64,000 bases of DNA from a bacterium. Its GTDB lineage: Bacteria > Spirochaetota > Leptospiria > Leptospirales > Leptonemataceae. The DNA lies in NCBI GenBank assembly GCA_024742665.1, contig JANSYA010000002.1, forward strand, positions 496,001 through 560,000. The letters are read 5' to 3'. The notes below the pieces were generated by a model that worked only from the letters and a program-made list of their open reading frames with translations, was not told where the DNA came from and did not search any database. Below are positions 44,031 to 52,123 of this stretch, piece after piece; the stretch's first letter is position 1; every line of letters begins with the position of its first letter. The translations under genes were made by a program, and so were the position numbers.

Positions 44031-45304
44031 TGAGCCAGATCGATCTGACCGCGCTGTGGGACTATTCTCCGATTCCGCAGTTCGTTATGGATCGTTCGGC
44101 GATTCGCCAGATCAACGGCGCATGCCTGGCGCTGCTCGGTTATGAATTCGACGAGCTGGTCGACGTCGAAGGCTGGGAAGAGTTTCTGTTTTCCTCCGCG
44201 ACCCAGTCGTACAAATTCTTCAGCTTCGTCTTCGAAGGCCGGCGCAGTCATATGGACGTCGAGTTTCGTTCGCGTGAAAAGGTGCTGCTCTATCTGCGCA
44301 TCGAACGCAATCTCATCGTGCCCGACGAAGACGTATATCTGGTGGCTCTGACCGATCTAACCGAAATCCGCGAAGACTCCGAAGCCATGCAGGCGGGTTA
44401 CGACGAATTCGTTAAGGTTACGACCGAACTCGAAGGCGCGCTGGGAACAATCGAAAAGCAAAACGCTCTGCTCGAAACCCAGCAGCAAACCCTGCAAAAC
44501 GAACTGAATCTGGCCCGCACGGTGCAAACCCAGCTGTTCACGCGAGACTTTTCCGAATTTCAGCGCGTGCGCATCGCCGGCTTTTACGAAGCCATGGAAA
44601 ACCTGGGCGGCGACATGTGGGAGTTCTACGAAACTCCCGGAGAATTTCTGGCCGTGATCGGCGACGTAATGGGCCACGGAGTCGCCGCCGGCCTGATCAG
44701 CATCGCCGCCAAAACGCTGTTTAAGAAACACTTCGAAACGCTAAGCCGACCCGAAGCCAGCCGCGATCTCGGCCAGATGTGTACGGCTTTGAATCTGGAG
44801 CTGCTCGAAATCACGCACGGCAATTATTATATCACCATCTGTCTGGTCCGGGTCGACGCCGAAAATCGCATGCACTATCTCACCTGCGGCCATCCCCCCC
44901 TGTTTGTGGTGCGAGAAGAGGCGAAGCAGGGCAAGCTGCTGTATACCAGCCAGCCGATGCTCGGGATTTTCCCGGAGGTGGTCTACGAAAGTCATAGTGT
45001 ACAGCTGCGGCCGAAGGATCGCGTGCTGATGTACACCGACTGTCTGCTGGAAAGTTTCGATCCCGAAGGCAATGCGCTCGATTTACAAAACGTAACTTCG
45101 ATGATCCGCTACGCGCCGCAGACGACTCCCGATCACGTCGTCGACCGGGTGCTCGAATACCGGCAGCAGTACAGCGGCAGCTCCAGCCTGCCCGACGACC
45201 TGGCGGTGGTCTGCATCGAAGTCGCGGGCGAAGCGGCTGAAGACCCGGGCGATCAAGACGCCTCCGCCGGTACAGAAAGCGAAAGCTCGCGCGCTTCGCG
45301 ATAA
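44030..45304 (+). CDS. PAS-linked SpoIIE/RsbU-type PP2C phosphatase
   Basis: 424 residues. An N-terminal PAS-like domain (~1-115, PIPQFVMDRSAIRQINGACL) joins through a coiled coil (EGALGTIEKQNALLETQQQT) to a PPM phosphatase (~175-395). The metal-binding Asp residues lie in GGDMWEFYETPGEFLAVIGDVMGH and DDLAVV, and GHPPLFVV is a family landmark. It would dephosphorylate the upstream STAS protein and so reset the switch. The last ~30 residues are low-complexity and are encoded antisense to the end of the desaturase gene. Confidence 0.9.
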   Translation: MSQIDLTALWDYSPIPQFVMDRSAIRQINGACLALLGYEFDELVDVEGWEEFLFSSATQSYKFFSFVFEGRRSHMDVEFRSREKVLLYLRIERNLIVPDEDVYLVALTDLTEIREDSEAMQAGYDEFVKVTTELEGALGTIEKQNALLETQQQTLQNELNLARTVQTQLFTRDFSEFQRVRIAGFYEAMENLGGDMWEFYETPGEFLAVIGDVMGHGVAAGLISIAAKTLFKKHFETLSRPEASRDLGQMCTALNLELLEITHGNYYITICLVRVDAENRMHYLTCGHPPLFVVREEAKQGKLLYTSQPMLGIFPEVVYESHSVQLRPKDRVLMYTDCLLESFDPEGNALDLQNVTSMIRYAPQTTPDHVVDRVLEYRQQYSGSSSLPDDLAVVCIEVAGEAAEDPGDQDASAGTESESSRASR

Positions 45305-46431
45305 GTATACCAGCGGCCGCTTTCGCGGTCGAACAATTTGCACTGCTTCGTCGAAAGCAGATAGTCCGCGAAGACCGTATCCCGTTCGATGACGTACTCG
45401 CCGTACACCGCTTTGATATCCGCCAGCGCCCGCTTCAGATGATAAAAAGGAATCCGCACCTGCACGTGGTGGGGCATGTGAATAAAAATATCGTGCAGAA
45501 AGAAATTCAGCACGCGCGGTATATGATAGTTCACCGTACCGAAAAGCTGCCCGTAGGCCGGCGACCAATCGCCGCGAGACTTCCAGGGAATCTCTTCGTT
45601 GATGTGATGCACGTAAACCGTGAAGCCCATGATATAATTCCAGATGATGAAGGGCACGAGAAAGACCTTCGTCCACATCCACAGGCCGGCGCTCCAGTCG
45701 AAGGAGGCGACGTCGGCCGCCGCCATGCCCGCGAAGCTGTTCGCGCCGCTGCTGATGGAAGCAGCGTAACCGCCGCCGACGAAGAGAGCCGTGCTGATGG
45801 CCGCGAAAATCAAATACATAATCCGCTGATCCCGGCGCGCCTCCGCATTCGGAGCCGTATATAAAATCATGCCCTTGAACCAGATTTCGATCAGGTAGTA
45901 CGGGCCGGCGCCGAAGGGCGACCAGTACAGACGATGGGCCAGCTTGCCGATCCAGGACTTCTGCTCGTACTCCCGGGGCGAAACCGGGTGCCAGACGAAG
46001 TCGGCGTCGAGCTTGATCGTATGTCCGTGGTGCACGCGATTGTGGCCGTAGGCCCACTGGCTATAAGCGTGCAGGGAAGGAATGGTCGCCAGGAAACCCA
46101 CCCAGTACGAGAGGCGTTTGCTCGCGAACAGGGCCCCGTGAGCCGCGTCGTGGCCGATCGTAAACAGAGCGCTGATCAAAAGACCGCTGAGAATCCAGAG
46201 CGGAACCACGAAGTACCAGGCGTCGGCCAGCACCAGGGCCGCCACGCAGGCGACGAACAGGGTCATATCCCGGAAAAAGTACAGCAAACCCCGGATTGGC
46301 GGGTTTTCGTAGGCCGCCGGTGAAATGGCGTCCTTAATCGATTTCCAGGTGAATTTCCGGGCCGTGAAGGCCTCGGCAGTGCGCTGATTGCGGCCGGTCG
46401 CCCGGCTAACATCGTTAACTACGAGATTCAT
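45253..46431 (-). CDS. Membrane fatty-acid desaturase (omega-6/delta-12 type)
   Basis: The 392-residue protein has the three His boxes of membrane desaturases: HDAAH (94-98), HNRVHH (130-135) and HMPHH (near 320), which hold a di-iron centre. Hydrophobic pairs of helices surround them (LTLFVACVAALVLADAW-like and VVPLWILSGLLISALF). It introduces double bonds into membrane acyl chains with an electron donor. The ATG at 46431 lacks a strong ribosome-binding site. Two palindromic operators lie over and upstream of the start. The 3' end overlaps the convergent phosphatase gene by 52 bases. Confidence 0.88.
   Translation of the reverse strand: MNLVVNDVSRATGRNQRTAEAFTARKFTWKSIKDAISPAAYENPPIRGLLYFFRDMTLFVACVAALVLADAWYFVVPLWILSGLLISALFTIGHDAAHGALFASKRLSYWVGFLATIPSLHAYSQWAYGHNRVHHGHTIKLDADFVWHPVSPREYEQKSWIGKLAHRLYWSPFGAGPYYLIEIWFKGMILYTAPNAEARRDQRIMYLIFAAISTALFVGGGYAASISSGANSFAGMAAADVASFDWSAGLWMWTKVFLVPFIIWNYIMGFTVYVHHINEEIPWKSRGDWSPAYGQLFGTVNYHIPRVLNFFLHDIFIHMPHHVQVRIPFYHLKRALADIKAVYGEYVIERDTVFADYLLSTKQCKLFDRESGRWYTYREARELSLSVPAEAS
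46407..46418. promoter_or_regulatory. Candidate operator O2 inside the desaturase coding start
   Basis: TAACATCGTTAA contains the dyad TAAC-N3-GTTA. It lies over codons 5-8 of the desaturase gene and is the exact reverse complement of the site at 46481-46492. Both are 4-5 base half-sites with a 3-base centre. Confidence 0.5.
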
Positions 46432-46480
46432 ACAGATTCCCCCTGTTTCGGCTGGCAGCCTGCCAGTCCGGGCAGGAAAT

Positions 46481-46493
46481 TTAACGATGTTAA
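46481..46493. promoter_or_regulatory. Candidate operator O1 upstream of the desaturase gene
   Basis: TTAACGATGTTAA is a perfect TTAAC-N3-GTTAA palindrome, 50 bases upstream of the desaturase ATG. Together with the 46407 site it forms a pair with centres 74-75 bases apart, about seven helical turns. This suits a dimeric regulator binding both, perhaps by looping. The regulator is unknown and not encoded nearby. Confidence 0.5.
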
Positions 46494-46542
46494 ATACGGC
46501 AACCAGGAAACACCCGGAGTTGGACGTAGAACCAAAAAAAAT

Positions 46543-46968
46543 TCAGAAGGGTTTGAATACCGCCAGGAGCACGACGACGAATAAAATCAGGGTCGGCAGC
46601 TCGTTATAGAGTCGAAATCGCCGGGATGGGATGCTTTCCCGGGCCAGCAGGCGCTTGCGATACCCGTTGGCGAGCCACTGCCAGACAACCAGAGCCGCCA
46701 CCAGCGCGAGCTTCACGTAGATCCAGTAGCTGGCGGTCAGCAGGTCCATTCGAAAGCTCAGAGTTCCCAGGCCGCAGACGAGCGTAAAAATGGACGCCGG
46801 CACCATAATGATCCGGTGCAGTTTTTCAGCCATCACATCGAGGGTGGCTTTGACTTCTTCCGAGTCGCTCTCGGAATGATAAACGAAGAGCCGCCAGATA
46901 TAAAACATTCCGGCGAACCAGGCCACGAATCCGATGATGTGCAGCGCCCGGAATAGCAGATAGAGCAT
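46543..46968 (-). CDS. hemJ: Protoporphyrinogen IX oxidase HemJ
   Basis: 141 residues from ATG 46968. The frame opens further upstream but the conserved sequence starts MLYLLFRALHIIGFVAWFAG. Four transmembrane helices, the conserved His10 and the Lys in SYWIYVKLALVAALV match HemJ (formerly UPF0093). HemJ converts protoporphyrinogen IX to protoporphyrin in haem synthesis. That the organism makes haem by this route fits Leptospirales. No other haem gene lies in the window. Confidence 0.85.
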   Translation of the reverse strand: MLYLLFRALHIIGFVAWFAGMFYIWRLFVYHSESDSEEVKATLDVMAEKLHRIIMVPASIFTLVCGLGTLSFRMDLLTASYWIYVKLALVAALVVWQWLANGYRKRLLARESIPSRRFRLYNELPTLILFVVVLLAVFKPF

Positions 46969-47065
46969 AATACATGTCGAATCGCTCCGCGTCGAAGCTC
47001 GCACAATTCAAATTTCAAAATTTCCTGATCGACGGCAGGCCCACATCCGGCTTAATTCCGGAAGT

Positions 47066-47611
47066 ATGTCCGCCGCTTTCCTCCCGGTCGATCCGGAAAT
47101 TCAGAGTTTCCTGGACGCGCATCACGTGCTCAGCCTCTGCACGAGCGATGGGGAAGGCGGCCGGCCCTACGCCGCGAACTGCTACTATGTTTTCTTAAAC
47201 GCAGCCGCGACGCTTCCTGCCCGGACCGATGCCGGGCGTCAGGGCGATGATGCCGCGTACTTCGAACAAGACGCGCCGCTCTTCGTAGTGCTGTCGGATC
47301 GCAAGACCCGCCACGGACGGGAGATGCTCGAAAGCCCCGCGGTCGCCGGCACGGTGCACGTCGAACCGCCCCCCGGCGTAGAAGGCGTGGCGCAAATCCA
47401 GGGCGTGCAGTTCACCGGCCGCGCTCGTATGATTCTCGAAGAAGAGCAATCTTCGCGGATTATTCAAGCGCGCGAAAGCTACTATCAGAAATTCGAGTAC
47501 GCGCGAAAGCAAGCGGCGGACTGCTGGATCATCGCCGTCGATTTTCTGAAGATGACCGACAACAGCGTGCGCTTCGGATTCAAACGATTCTGGCCGGAGC
47601 CGCCGCAATGA
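47066..47611 (+). CDS. Pyridoxamine 5'-phosphate oxidase-like flavin-binding protein (YhbP-like)
   Basis: The 181-residue protein has a split-barrel flavin-binding look: LDAHHVLSLCTSDGEGGRPY, AANCYYVFLNA, PLFVVLSDRKTRHGREML, AGTVHVEPP and IQGVQFTGRARMI. Relatives bind FMN or F420; the exact reaction is unknown. An insert after YYVFLNAAATLPARTD (~50-70) is unusual. The stop overlaps the start of the NYN gene (ATGA), so the two are coupled. Confidence 0.75.
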   Translation: MSAAFLPVDPEIQSFLDAHHVLSLCTSDGEGGRPYAANCYYVFLNAAATLPARTDAGRQGDDAAYFEQDAPLFVVLSDRKTRHGREMLESPAVAGTVHVEPPPGVEGVAQIQGVQFTGRARMILEEEQSSRIIQARESYYQKFEYARKQAADCWIIAVDFLKMTDNSVRFGFKRFWPEPPQ

Positions 47612-48195
47612 TCGTACTCGTCGACGCCTTCAATTTGATTTATAAATTTCCCGAACTCGAAGAATGCATGGCCCGGGGCGAACTGGAGTCGGCCATGGAC
47701 GGCCTGCTCGCCCGCCTGCAAAAAACGAAAGCGGCCTACGCGAATCCGCCGAAGCGCGGACCCGGGCGCTCGAGCGGAGTTCCCGTAAAAAAGAAAGGCG
47801 GACGCCGGGATCGCGAATTGATTCTGCACGTCTTCTTCGACGGCAAACGCAAACGCGGCGACGAAAGCAAGCGATTGAAATTCGCCGGCATGGATCTTTA
47901 TTATAGCCACGACATGAGTGCGGATCATTTGATCATGGAATTTATTAAGCGCGACGCGACACCCGGCGATTTGCTGGTCGTATCGACCGACAAAAAGATT
48001 CAGGATTTCGCGCGCATCCATCGCTGTCGGCGGCAGAGCTCCGAAGAATTCGCGGAGTGGATGAACGCCCTGACCCATGCGGGCGATGCGCATGACGGCC
48101 ATGGCGACAGCGACGCGGAGTCGCCCGGTTCAGATCTTTCCCCGGACGAAGTGGCGTACTGGGAAGATATGTTTCGCGAAGGCGACCGGCGCTAG
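47608..48195 (+). CDS. YacP-like NYN-domain protein, probable RNA-binding nuclease
   Basis: The 195-residue protein starts MIVLVDAFNLIYKFPELEE, with Asp6 and Asn9 typical of the PIN-like NYN_YacP active site. LHVFFDGKRKRGDESKRL, SHDMSADHLIMEFIKRD and LLVVSTDKKIQDFARIH supply the remaining acidic positions. YacP/Rae1 relatives cleave mRNA on the ribosome. A basic loop (PPKRGPGRSSGVPVKKKGGR) would contact RNA. The last ~40 residues are His/Asp-rich and low in complexity. Confidence 0.8.
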   Translation: MIVLVDAFNLIYKFPELEECMARGELESAMDGLLARLQKTKAAYANPPKRGPGRSSGVPVKKKGGRRDRELILHVFFDGKRKRGDESKRLKFAGMDLYYSHDMSADHLIMEFIKRDATPGDLLVVSTDKKIQDFARIHRCRRQSSEEFAEWMNALTHAGDAHDGHGDSDAESPGSDLSPDEVAYWEDMFREGDRR

Positions 48196-48239
48196 CAGGT
48201 TGCTGTCAGCAGAGTAGTTTTTCAACAACCCGCTAGAAA

Positions 48240-49022
48240 TCAGACAGTCGCTGAATCATAAATATTCTGGTACCAGTCTTTTTCGATCAGGTCGATGCCC
48301 CTCAGCACGACTCGCACTTCTTCCGGACTCAGGGAACGAAATAATTCGTAGCCGCCGGTCAAAAGCTCTAATCCGAAATCCAGACCCGCCAGCTCGCGTT
48401 CGTTGTAGGTTTGCGGCCGGCCGGCCATAATCTTGCGAGAATCTTTCAGGATTCCGAGCGAGCTTTCCAATAGCTCCACGTTCGCCAGAGATTCAAACAG
48501 CAGCAGCATGTCCTTTTGAAAGCGCACGACCTTCTTTTTGGGAATCATGCGCACGGTATGAGCCACGGTCTCGGGCTTTCGGAAATCCTCCGGCGCGACG
48601 TTTTCTTTCAGAGCGATTTCGATCATCGCCCGCTCCAGGCGCTTGCTTTCAATATAAGCTTCCAGCGTGCGCAGTCCGGCCTGGATCGCCGCGCCGATAT
48701 GACCGCCGAGCTTCCAGAGCGAACTGACCGCCGTGCCGAAGAGCGGCCACAGCTTGCGGGGCGATTTCAATACGTTGCCCATCTCGTCGAAGCTGCTGTC
48801 GCGCATACCGCGGCTCTCGGGCGTCGGATAAATATACTGCAGAAAGAAATCGCGCAGCCGCCCAATCACTTCGACCGGAATCGTTTCCAACTCGGGGAAG
48901 CGTCGCACGTTCGCTTCGCTATAGCGCCGGCTGAGCTCGCCGCGATACGCTTCGATTACGGCCGCCTTCAGACGATCGTTCATAGATGGGGAAGGGCCGG
49001 AACCGGCTTTGGGGTCTTGCAT
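48240..49022 (-). CDS. Hypothetical helical protein, fifth gene of the MoxR operon
   Basis: The 260-residue protein has no signal peptide. It appears all-helical, with a mildly hydrophobic middle (WPLFGTAVSSLWKLGGHIGA, ~95-114). The core includes AIQAGLRTLEAYIESKRLER, MLLLFESLANVELLESSLGI and SLSPEEVRVVLRGIDLIEKD. No domain was recognised. It starts two bases after the stop of the 710-residue gene and must belong to the same transcript. It converges with the NYN gene across 44 bases that hold a possible weak stem (GGTTG...CAACC). Confidence 0.75.
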   Translation of the reverse strand: MQDPKAGSGPSPSMNDRLKAAVIEAYRGELSRRYSEANVRRFPELETIPVEVIGRLRDFFLQYIYPTPESRGMRDSSFDEMGNVLKSPRKLWPLFGTAVSSLWKLGGHIGAAIQAGLRTLEAYIESKRLERAMIEIALKENVAPEDFRKPETVAHTVRMIPKKKVVRFQKDMLLLFESLANVELLESSLGILKDSRKIMAGRPQTYNERELAGLDFGLELLTGGYELFRSLSPEEVRVVLRGIDLIEKDWYQNIYDSATV

Positions 49023-49024
49023 GT

Positions 49025-51157
49025 TCAGAAGATATAATCGCCGGCTTCGTCACGACGATCTCGTGAGTCCAGAACATGAAACCGACGCACACGGGCAAGC
49101 AGAACCGGATTAATCGTCGAAAGCGGAATGTGCACGACCTTCTGTCCAAAGCGCTCGGCCAGGCGCACCAGACGACGAGCCGGCGGACGCTCCGCGAGAT
49201 GCACGACGGCTTTCTTTTCATTGTATTCGATCGCCGCCGCCAGTAGACGATCGGCCGGATCGTTTAGATTGCGGTATTCCGGATCGTGCCAGATATCGTG
49301 CAGGCGGCCCGGAGGATAGGTCATCATCAGGCCGCCGTAGCGACTCTGGCAAATTCCCGGCCCTATAATCCGCCGGCCGGGCTGAGTCGCGTAAAAGGCC
49401 ATATCGCTTTCTTCGGAGTGTTCGCCCCACCACACGACGCGCCAGTCGTACTCTTCTTCATCATCGGGAAAGATAATGACGACGCTGCCGGCTTCGATGC
49501 CCTGCACGTGCAAATCTTTCACGAAGATGCGACCGAGATGATAGTTGCGAATCGTTTCGCGGTAGTCGATGCCGTCCATCAGGCTCGCGGTAAAGGGCAG
49601 CACCTTTTCTTCGGAGCCGCGCAGCAGCGCCGTCGCCTTTTGCTGCATTTGCGCGCCGAAGTTTTCGATCGTTATATCTTCCGGTGGATACGAACAAATG
49701 CCGCCCTCCTCCCAGGCGTCGGCCCACTCTCCGGGATAACGTTCCCGCGGCGGACGTTTGCGTAAAGAATCCGGCAAGAGCGCCTCTGTTTGCGAACGCG
49801 GCCGGCGACGGGCGCGCAAACGCAGGCGCAGTAACCGTGCGTCCTTAAATAAATCGTCGAGCTTCAGTTCTTTCGCCGGCGCCGACGGCCGTGGATTCGG
49901 CGGCAAGAGCGAGAGGATGTTGAACATGATCCGCGCGAAATCGTCGTTGCCGAAGGCCCGGGCGCTGACCACCAGGCGATAGAGATCCGGCAGGAGCGCG
50001 CCCTGTAATAGACTCCAGTTGCGGGCGAAGCGAAAGAAATTCTTTTCGCGCTGAGGAGGAACCAGCTCGCCGGTTTCGCGTTCATAGCGATCCACTGTGT
50101 CGCGATAGACCTGGCGCTGCAGCCGAATGCGATCAAATTTCTGGATCGTCTTTGAATGCCGCCGCGCGATATTCCAGACGGTATTGAAATAGCCCGGCTG
50201 GCTCAGCACTTCGGTCGATTTACGATCGAGGGTATGAATGCTTACGACGCTTGAGCTCCCGGCCGGTTCTTCCGCGTTTTCTGGATGATTGAGACTGGCG
50301 GCTCTGGAGGTTTCGCCTGGGCCGGCGTCCTCTTCTTGCAGACGCATACGCTCCTGTTTATTCAAGAGCGCTTCTAAGGGTTCCTCGCTTTCATCCGCGA
50401 GCTCCCTGGAATCTGCGTAGGATAATAAATCTTCGCGCAGGCGCAGAAACTCCGGTTCGAAACGGCGTTCAAATTCCGCCGCATCTACGGCCAGCATGGC
50501 CCGCAATCCCGGAACGTGTCGCACTCCGCATACGCACAAAACGTCGCCGGACAAATCCGCCAGATTCCGCAGCTGCCGCGCCATGTACAATTCGCGCAGG
50601 CGATCGACCGAATCCAGTCGCTCATCCAGCTCGACCCCTTCCATTTCCGCTGGACCATCGGCACTGCCCGCGGCGCTTCCCGCGGTTTCGATTTCGCTCT
50701 TCGTCTTCACCGTGCCGCGCACGTGAGCTTCGTACTTTTCGTACGTGCTTTTCAGATCCATCGTGCCCAGGGCGTAGGTATCCGGGAAGGCGTCCGGCTG
50801 AAACCCCGGCAAATACTCCTGGTAAAAATCAATCAGATGAAAGGGCACTCCGCGCTCTTTCGCGGAACGAGCCGCTTCGACCAGGGGCTCCAGGGGTTCC
50901 ATTACAAAGTACAGCGGCAGCCCCGCGGGATTCTCCAGGCTGATCACCGGAATTTCGTCAGCGAAATTCAGGGCTTCGCCGAGCGCTCCGGCAATGCGTT
51001 CCGGCAGCTCCAGAGCGCACAGCGCCGGTGGAGCTTCTAAGAAAATACGCCGCACAATCGTAGTGCACTCGGCTGAACCATGTACGATCGGAAGAATGCG
51101 CACGCCCCGTCCGGCGGAGATCGTATGCTTCCCGAGAATGTCCGGCGCGCCGTCCAC
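49025..51157 (-). CDS. 710-residue protein with TraB/DUF5682-like N-terminal half, partner of MoxR ATPase
   Basis: The N-terminal ~270 residues run RILPIVHGSAECTTIVRRIF, ALCALELPERI, GVPFHLIDFYQEY and GDVLCVCGVRHVPGLRAML. This order of HG, ELPE, FxD and GxxH resembles the TraB/ChaN-like proteins and DUF5682, which accompany MoxR ATPases in other bacteria. A Glu-rich low-complexity link (~250-300) follows. The rest (~310-710) is an alpha/beta region without recognised domain (GICSYPPEDITIENFGAQMQ; GSVVIIFPDDEEEYDWRVVW). There is no MIDAS motif, so it is not a von Willebrand protein. Start is GTG 51157, three bases after the ATPase stop. Confidence 0.65.
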   Translation of the reverse strand: MDGAPDILGKHTISAGRGVRILPIVHGSAECTTIVRRIFLEAPPALCALELPERIAGALGEALNFADEIPVISLENPAGLPLYFVMEPLEPLVEAARSAKERGVPFHLIDFYQEYLPGFQPDAFPDTYALGTMDLKSTYEKYEAHVRGTVKTKSEIETAGSAAGSADGPAEMEGVELDERLDSVDRLRELYMARQLRNLADLSGDVLCVCGVRHVPGLRAMLAVDAAEFERRFEPEFLRLREDLLSYADSRELADESEEPLEALLNKQERMRLQEEDAGPGETSRAASLNHPENAEEPAGSSSVVSIHTLDRKSTEVLSQPGYFNTVWNIARRHSKTIQKFDRIRLQRQVYRDTVDRYERETGELVPPQREKNFFRFARNWSLLQGALLPDLYRLVVSARAFGNDDFARIMFNILSLLPPNPRPSAPAKELKLDDLFKDARLLRLRLRARRRPRSQTEALLPDSLRKRPPRERYPGEWADAWEEGGICSYPPEDITIENFGAQMQQKATALLRGSEEKVLPFTASLMDGIDYRETIRNYHLGRIFVKDLHVQGIEAGSVVIIFPDDEEEYDWRVVWWGEHSEESDMAFYATQPGRRIIGPGICQSRYGGLMMTYPPGRLHDIWHDPEYRNLNDPADRLLAAAIEYNEKKAVVHLAERPPARRLVRLAERFGQKVVHIPLSTINPVLLARVRRFHVLDSRDRRDEAGDYIF

Positions 51158-51160
51158 GTG

Positions 51161-52123
51161 CTAACTCAAATAACGCAGAGCTTCGTCGCCGAGCACGCCC
51201 ATCACCGCGTCATGCAAAAGACCCCGCAAATTCGCTCCCTGAAAAACCGCAGGTTTTGAAGTAAGATCCAAAGGCTTTGAAGTAAGTTCAGAAGGTTTTG
51301 AAGTAAGATCCAAAGGCTTTGAAGTAAGATCAGAAGGCTTTGAAGCAGGTTCCGAACGGTCTTGCTGATCTTCTCGGGCCGAACGGGCGGCGCCCAGTTT
51401 GAGCACCATGCGCGTAATATTGATGCCGTCCCGCACCGAATAGGGTTCTTCAGAAGCGTGCGCCTTCTGTAAAAAGTTTACGACGTAGTTGATAATCTCC
51501 TGGGGCGCGAAGGGCATATTCGCGCGCAGGATCTCCTGCTCCTCGTTCGCATCGGCGAAATCGATATAGATCTGCGGCTGCAGACGGCTTTGAATATATT
51601 CGGGCACTTCGTAAGTCGAAGAGTCCTCGTTCATCGTCGTACAAAAACGAAACTCCGGATGCGCTTTGACTTTTACCCCGGCGACAATGCTTTCAATATA
51701 ACGGCGGTGATCGAGCAGCGGCGCAAGCGAAGCCCAGGATTTTTCCCCCATGCGATTGCCTTCGTCGAGGATCGCGACTCCGCCTTCGATCATAGCGCTG
51801 ACCAGCGCCGAGGCGACGTACTTAATGCGGCCGTTTTCGGCGAGCACCGGAGTGATCAACAGATCTTCCGGTCGCGTATCCATCGTCGCCTGAAAGATAA
51901 AAATCGGGCGTTCGATGCGACGAGCCGCAGCGCAGGCCAGAGTCGTTTTCCCGACGCCGGGCCGGCCGATCAGGCGCGGACTCATCGGTAGATCGTCCGG
52001 GTGCACGAGCATCCAGCAGGCCAGGAGCTGGTGCAGCACATCCAGATTCCCGACCCAGTCATTATCGACCGTGTCGGGCGCGCCGATTTCAATCGGAACG
52101 CCGTTAATTTCTATGCTGCGCAT
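51161..52123 (-). CDS. MoxR-type AAA+ ATPase
   Basis: The 320-residue protein has Walker A GRPGVGKTT (53-61), Walker B VAILDEGNR (Asp120, Glu121), sensor 1 CTTMNED (Asn165) and a likely Arg finger in YIQSRLQPQ. PEDLLITPV and GGVAILDEGNRMGEKSW are MoxR/AAA_5-like. MoxR ATPases act as chaperones that activate or assemble partner complexes, usually with a von Willebrand protein, which is missing here. A heptapeptide repeat (residues ~256-290) sits in the C-terminal lid. The ATG directly follows the TAG of the upstream gene. Confidence 0.88.
   Translation of the reverse strand: MRSIEINGVPIEIGAPDTVDNDWVGNLDVLHQLLACWMLVHPDDLPMSPRLIGRPGVGKTTLACAAARRIERPIFIFQATMDTRPEDLLITPVLAENGRIKYVASALVSAMIEGGVAILDEGNRMGEKSWASLAPLLDHRRYIESIVAGVKVKAHPEFRFCTTMNEDSSTYEVPEYIQSRLQPQIYIDFADANEEQEILRANMPFAPQEIINYVVNFLQKAHASEEPYSVRDGINITRMVLKLGAARSAREDQQDRSEPASKPSDLTSKPLDLTSKPSELTSKPLDLTSKPAVFQGANLRGLLHDAVMGVLGDEALRYLS
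51252..51356. repeat. In-frame 21-bp tandem repeat, five units, in the MoxR ATPase gene
   Basis: Units begin at 51252, 51273, 51294, 51315 and 51336. They encode alternating heptapeptides SKPLDLT and SKPSDLT/SKPSELT; the outermost copy at 51336 is degenerate. Since 21 is a multiple of three, copy-number change would alter protein length without breaking the frame. Confidence 0.9.

Noticed and set aside
51252-51356. In-gene array considered as a CRISPR
   Set aside because: No spacers, in-frame coding units of 21 bp inside an ATPase gene.
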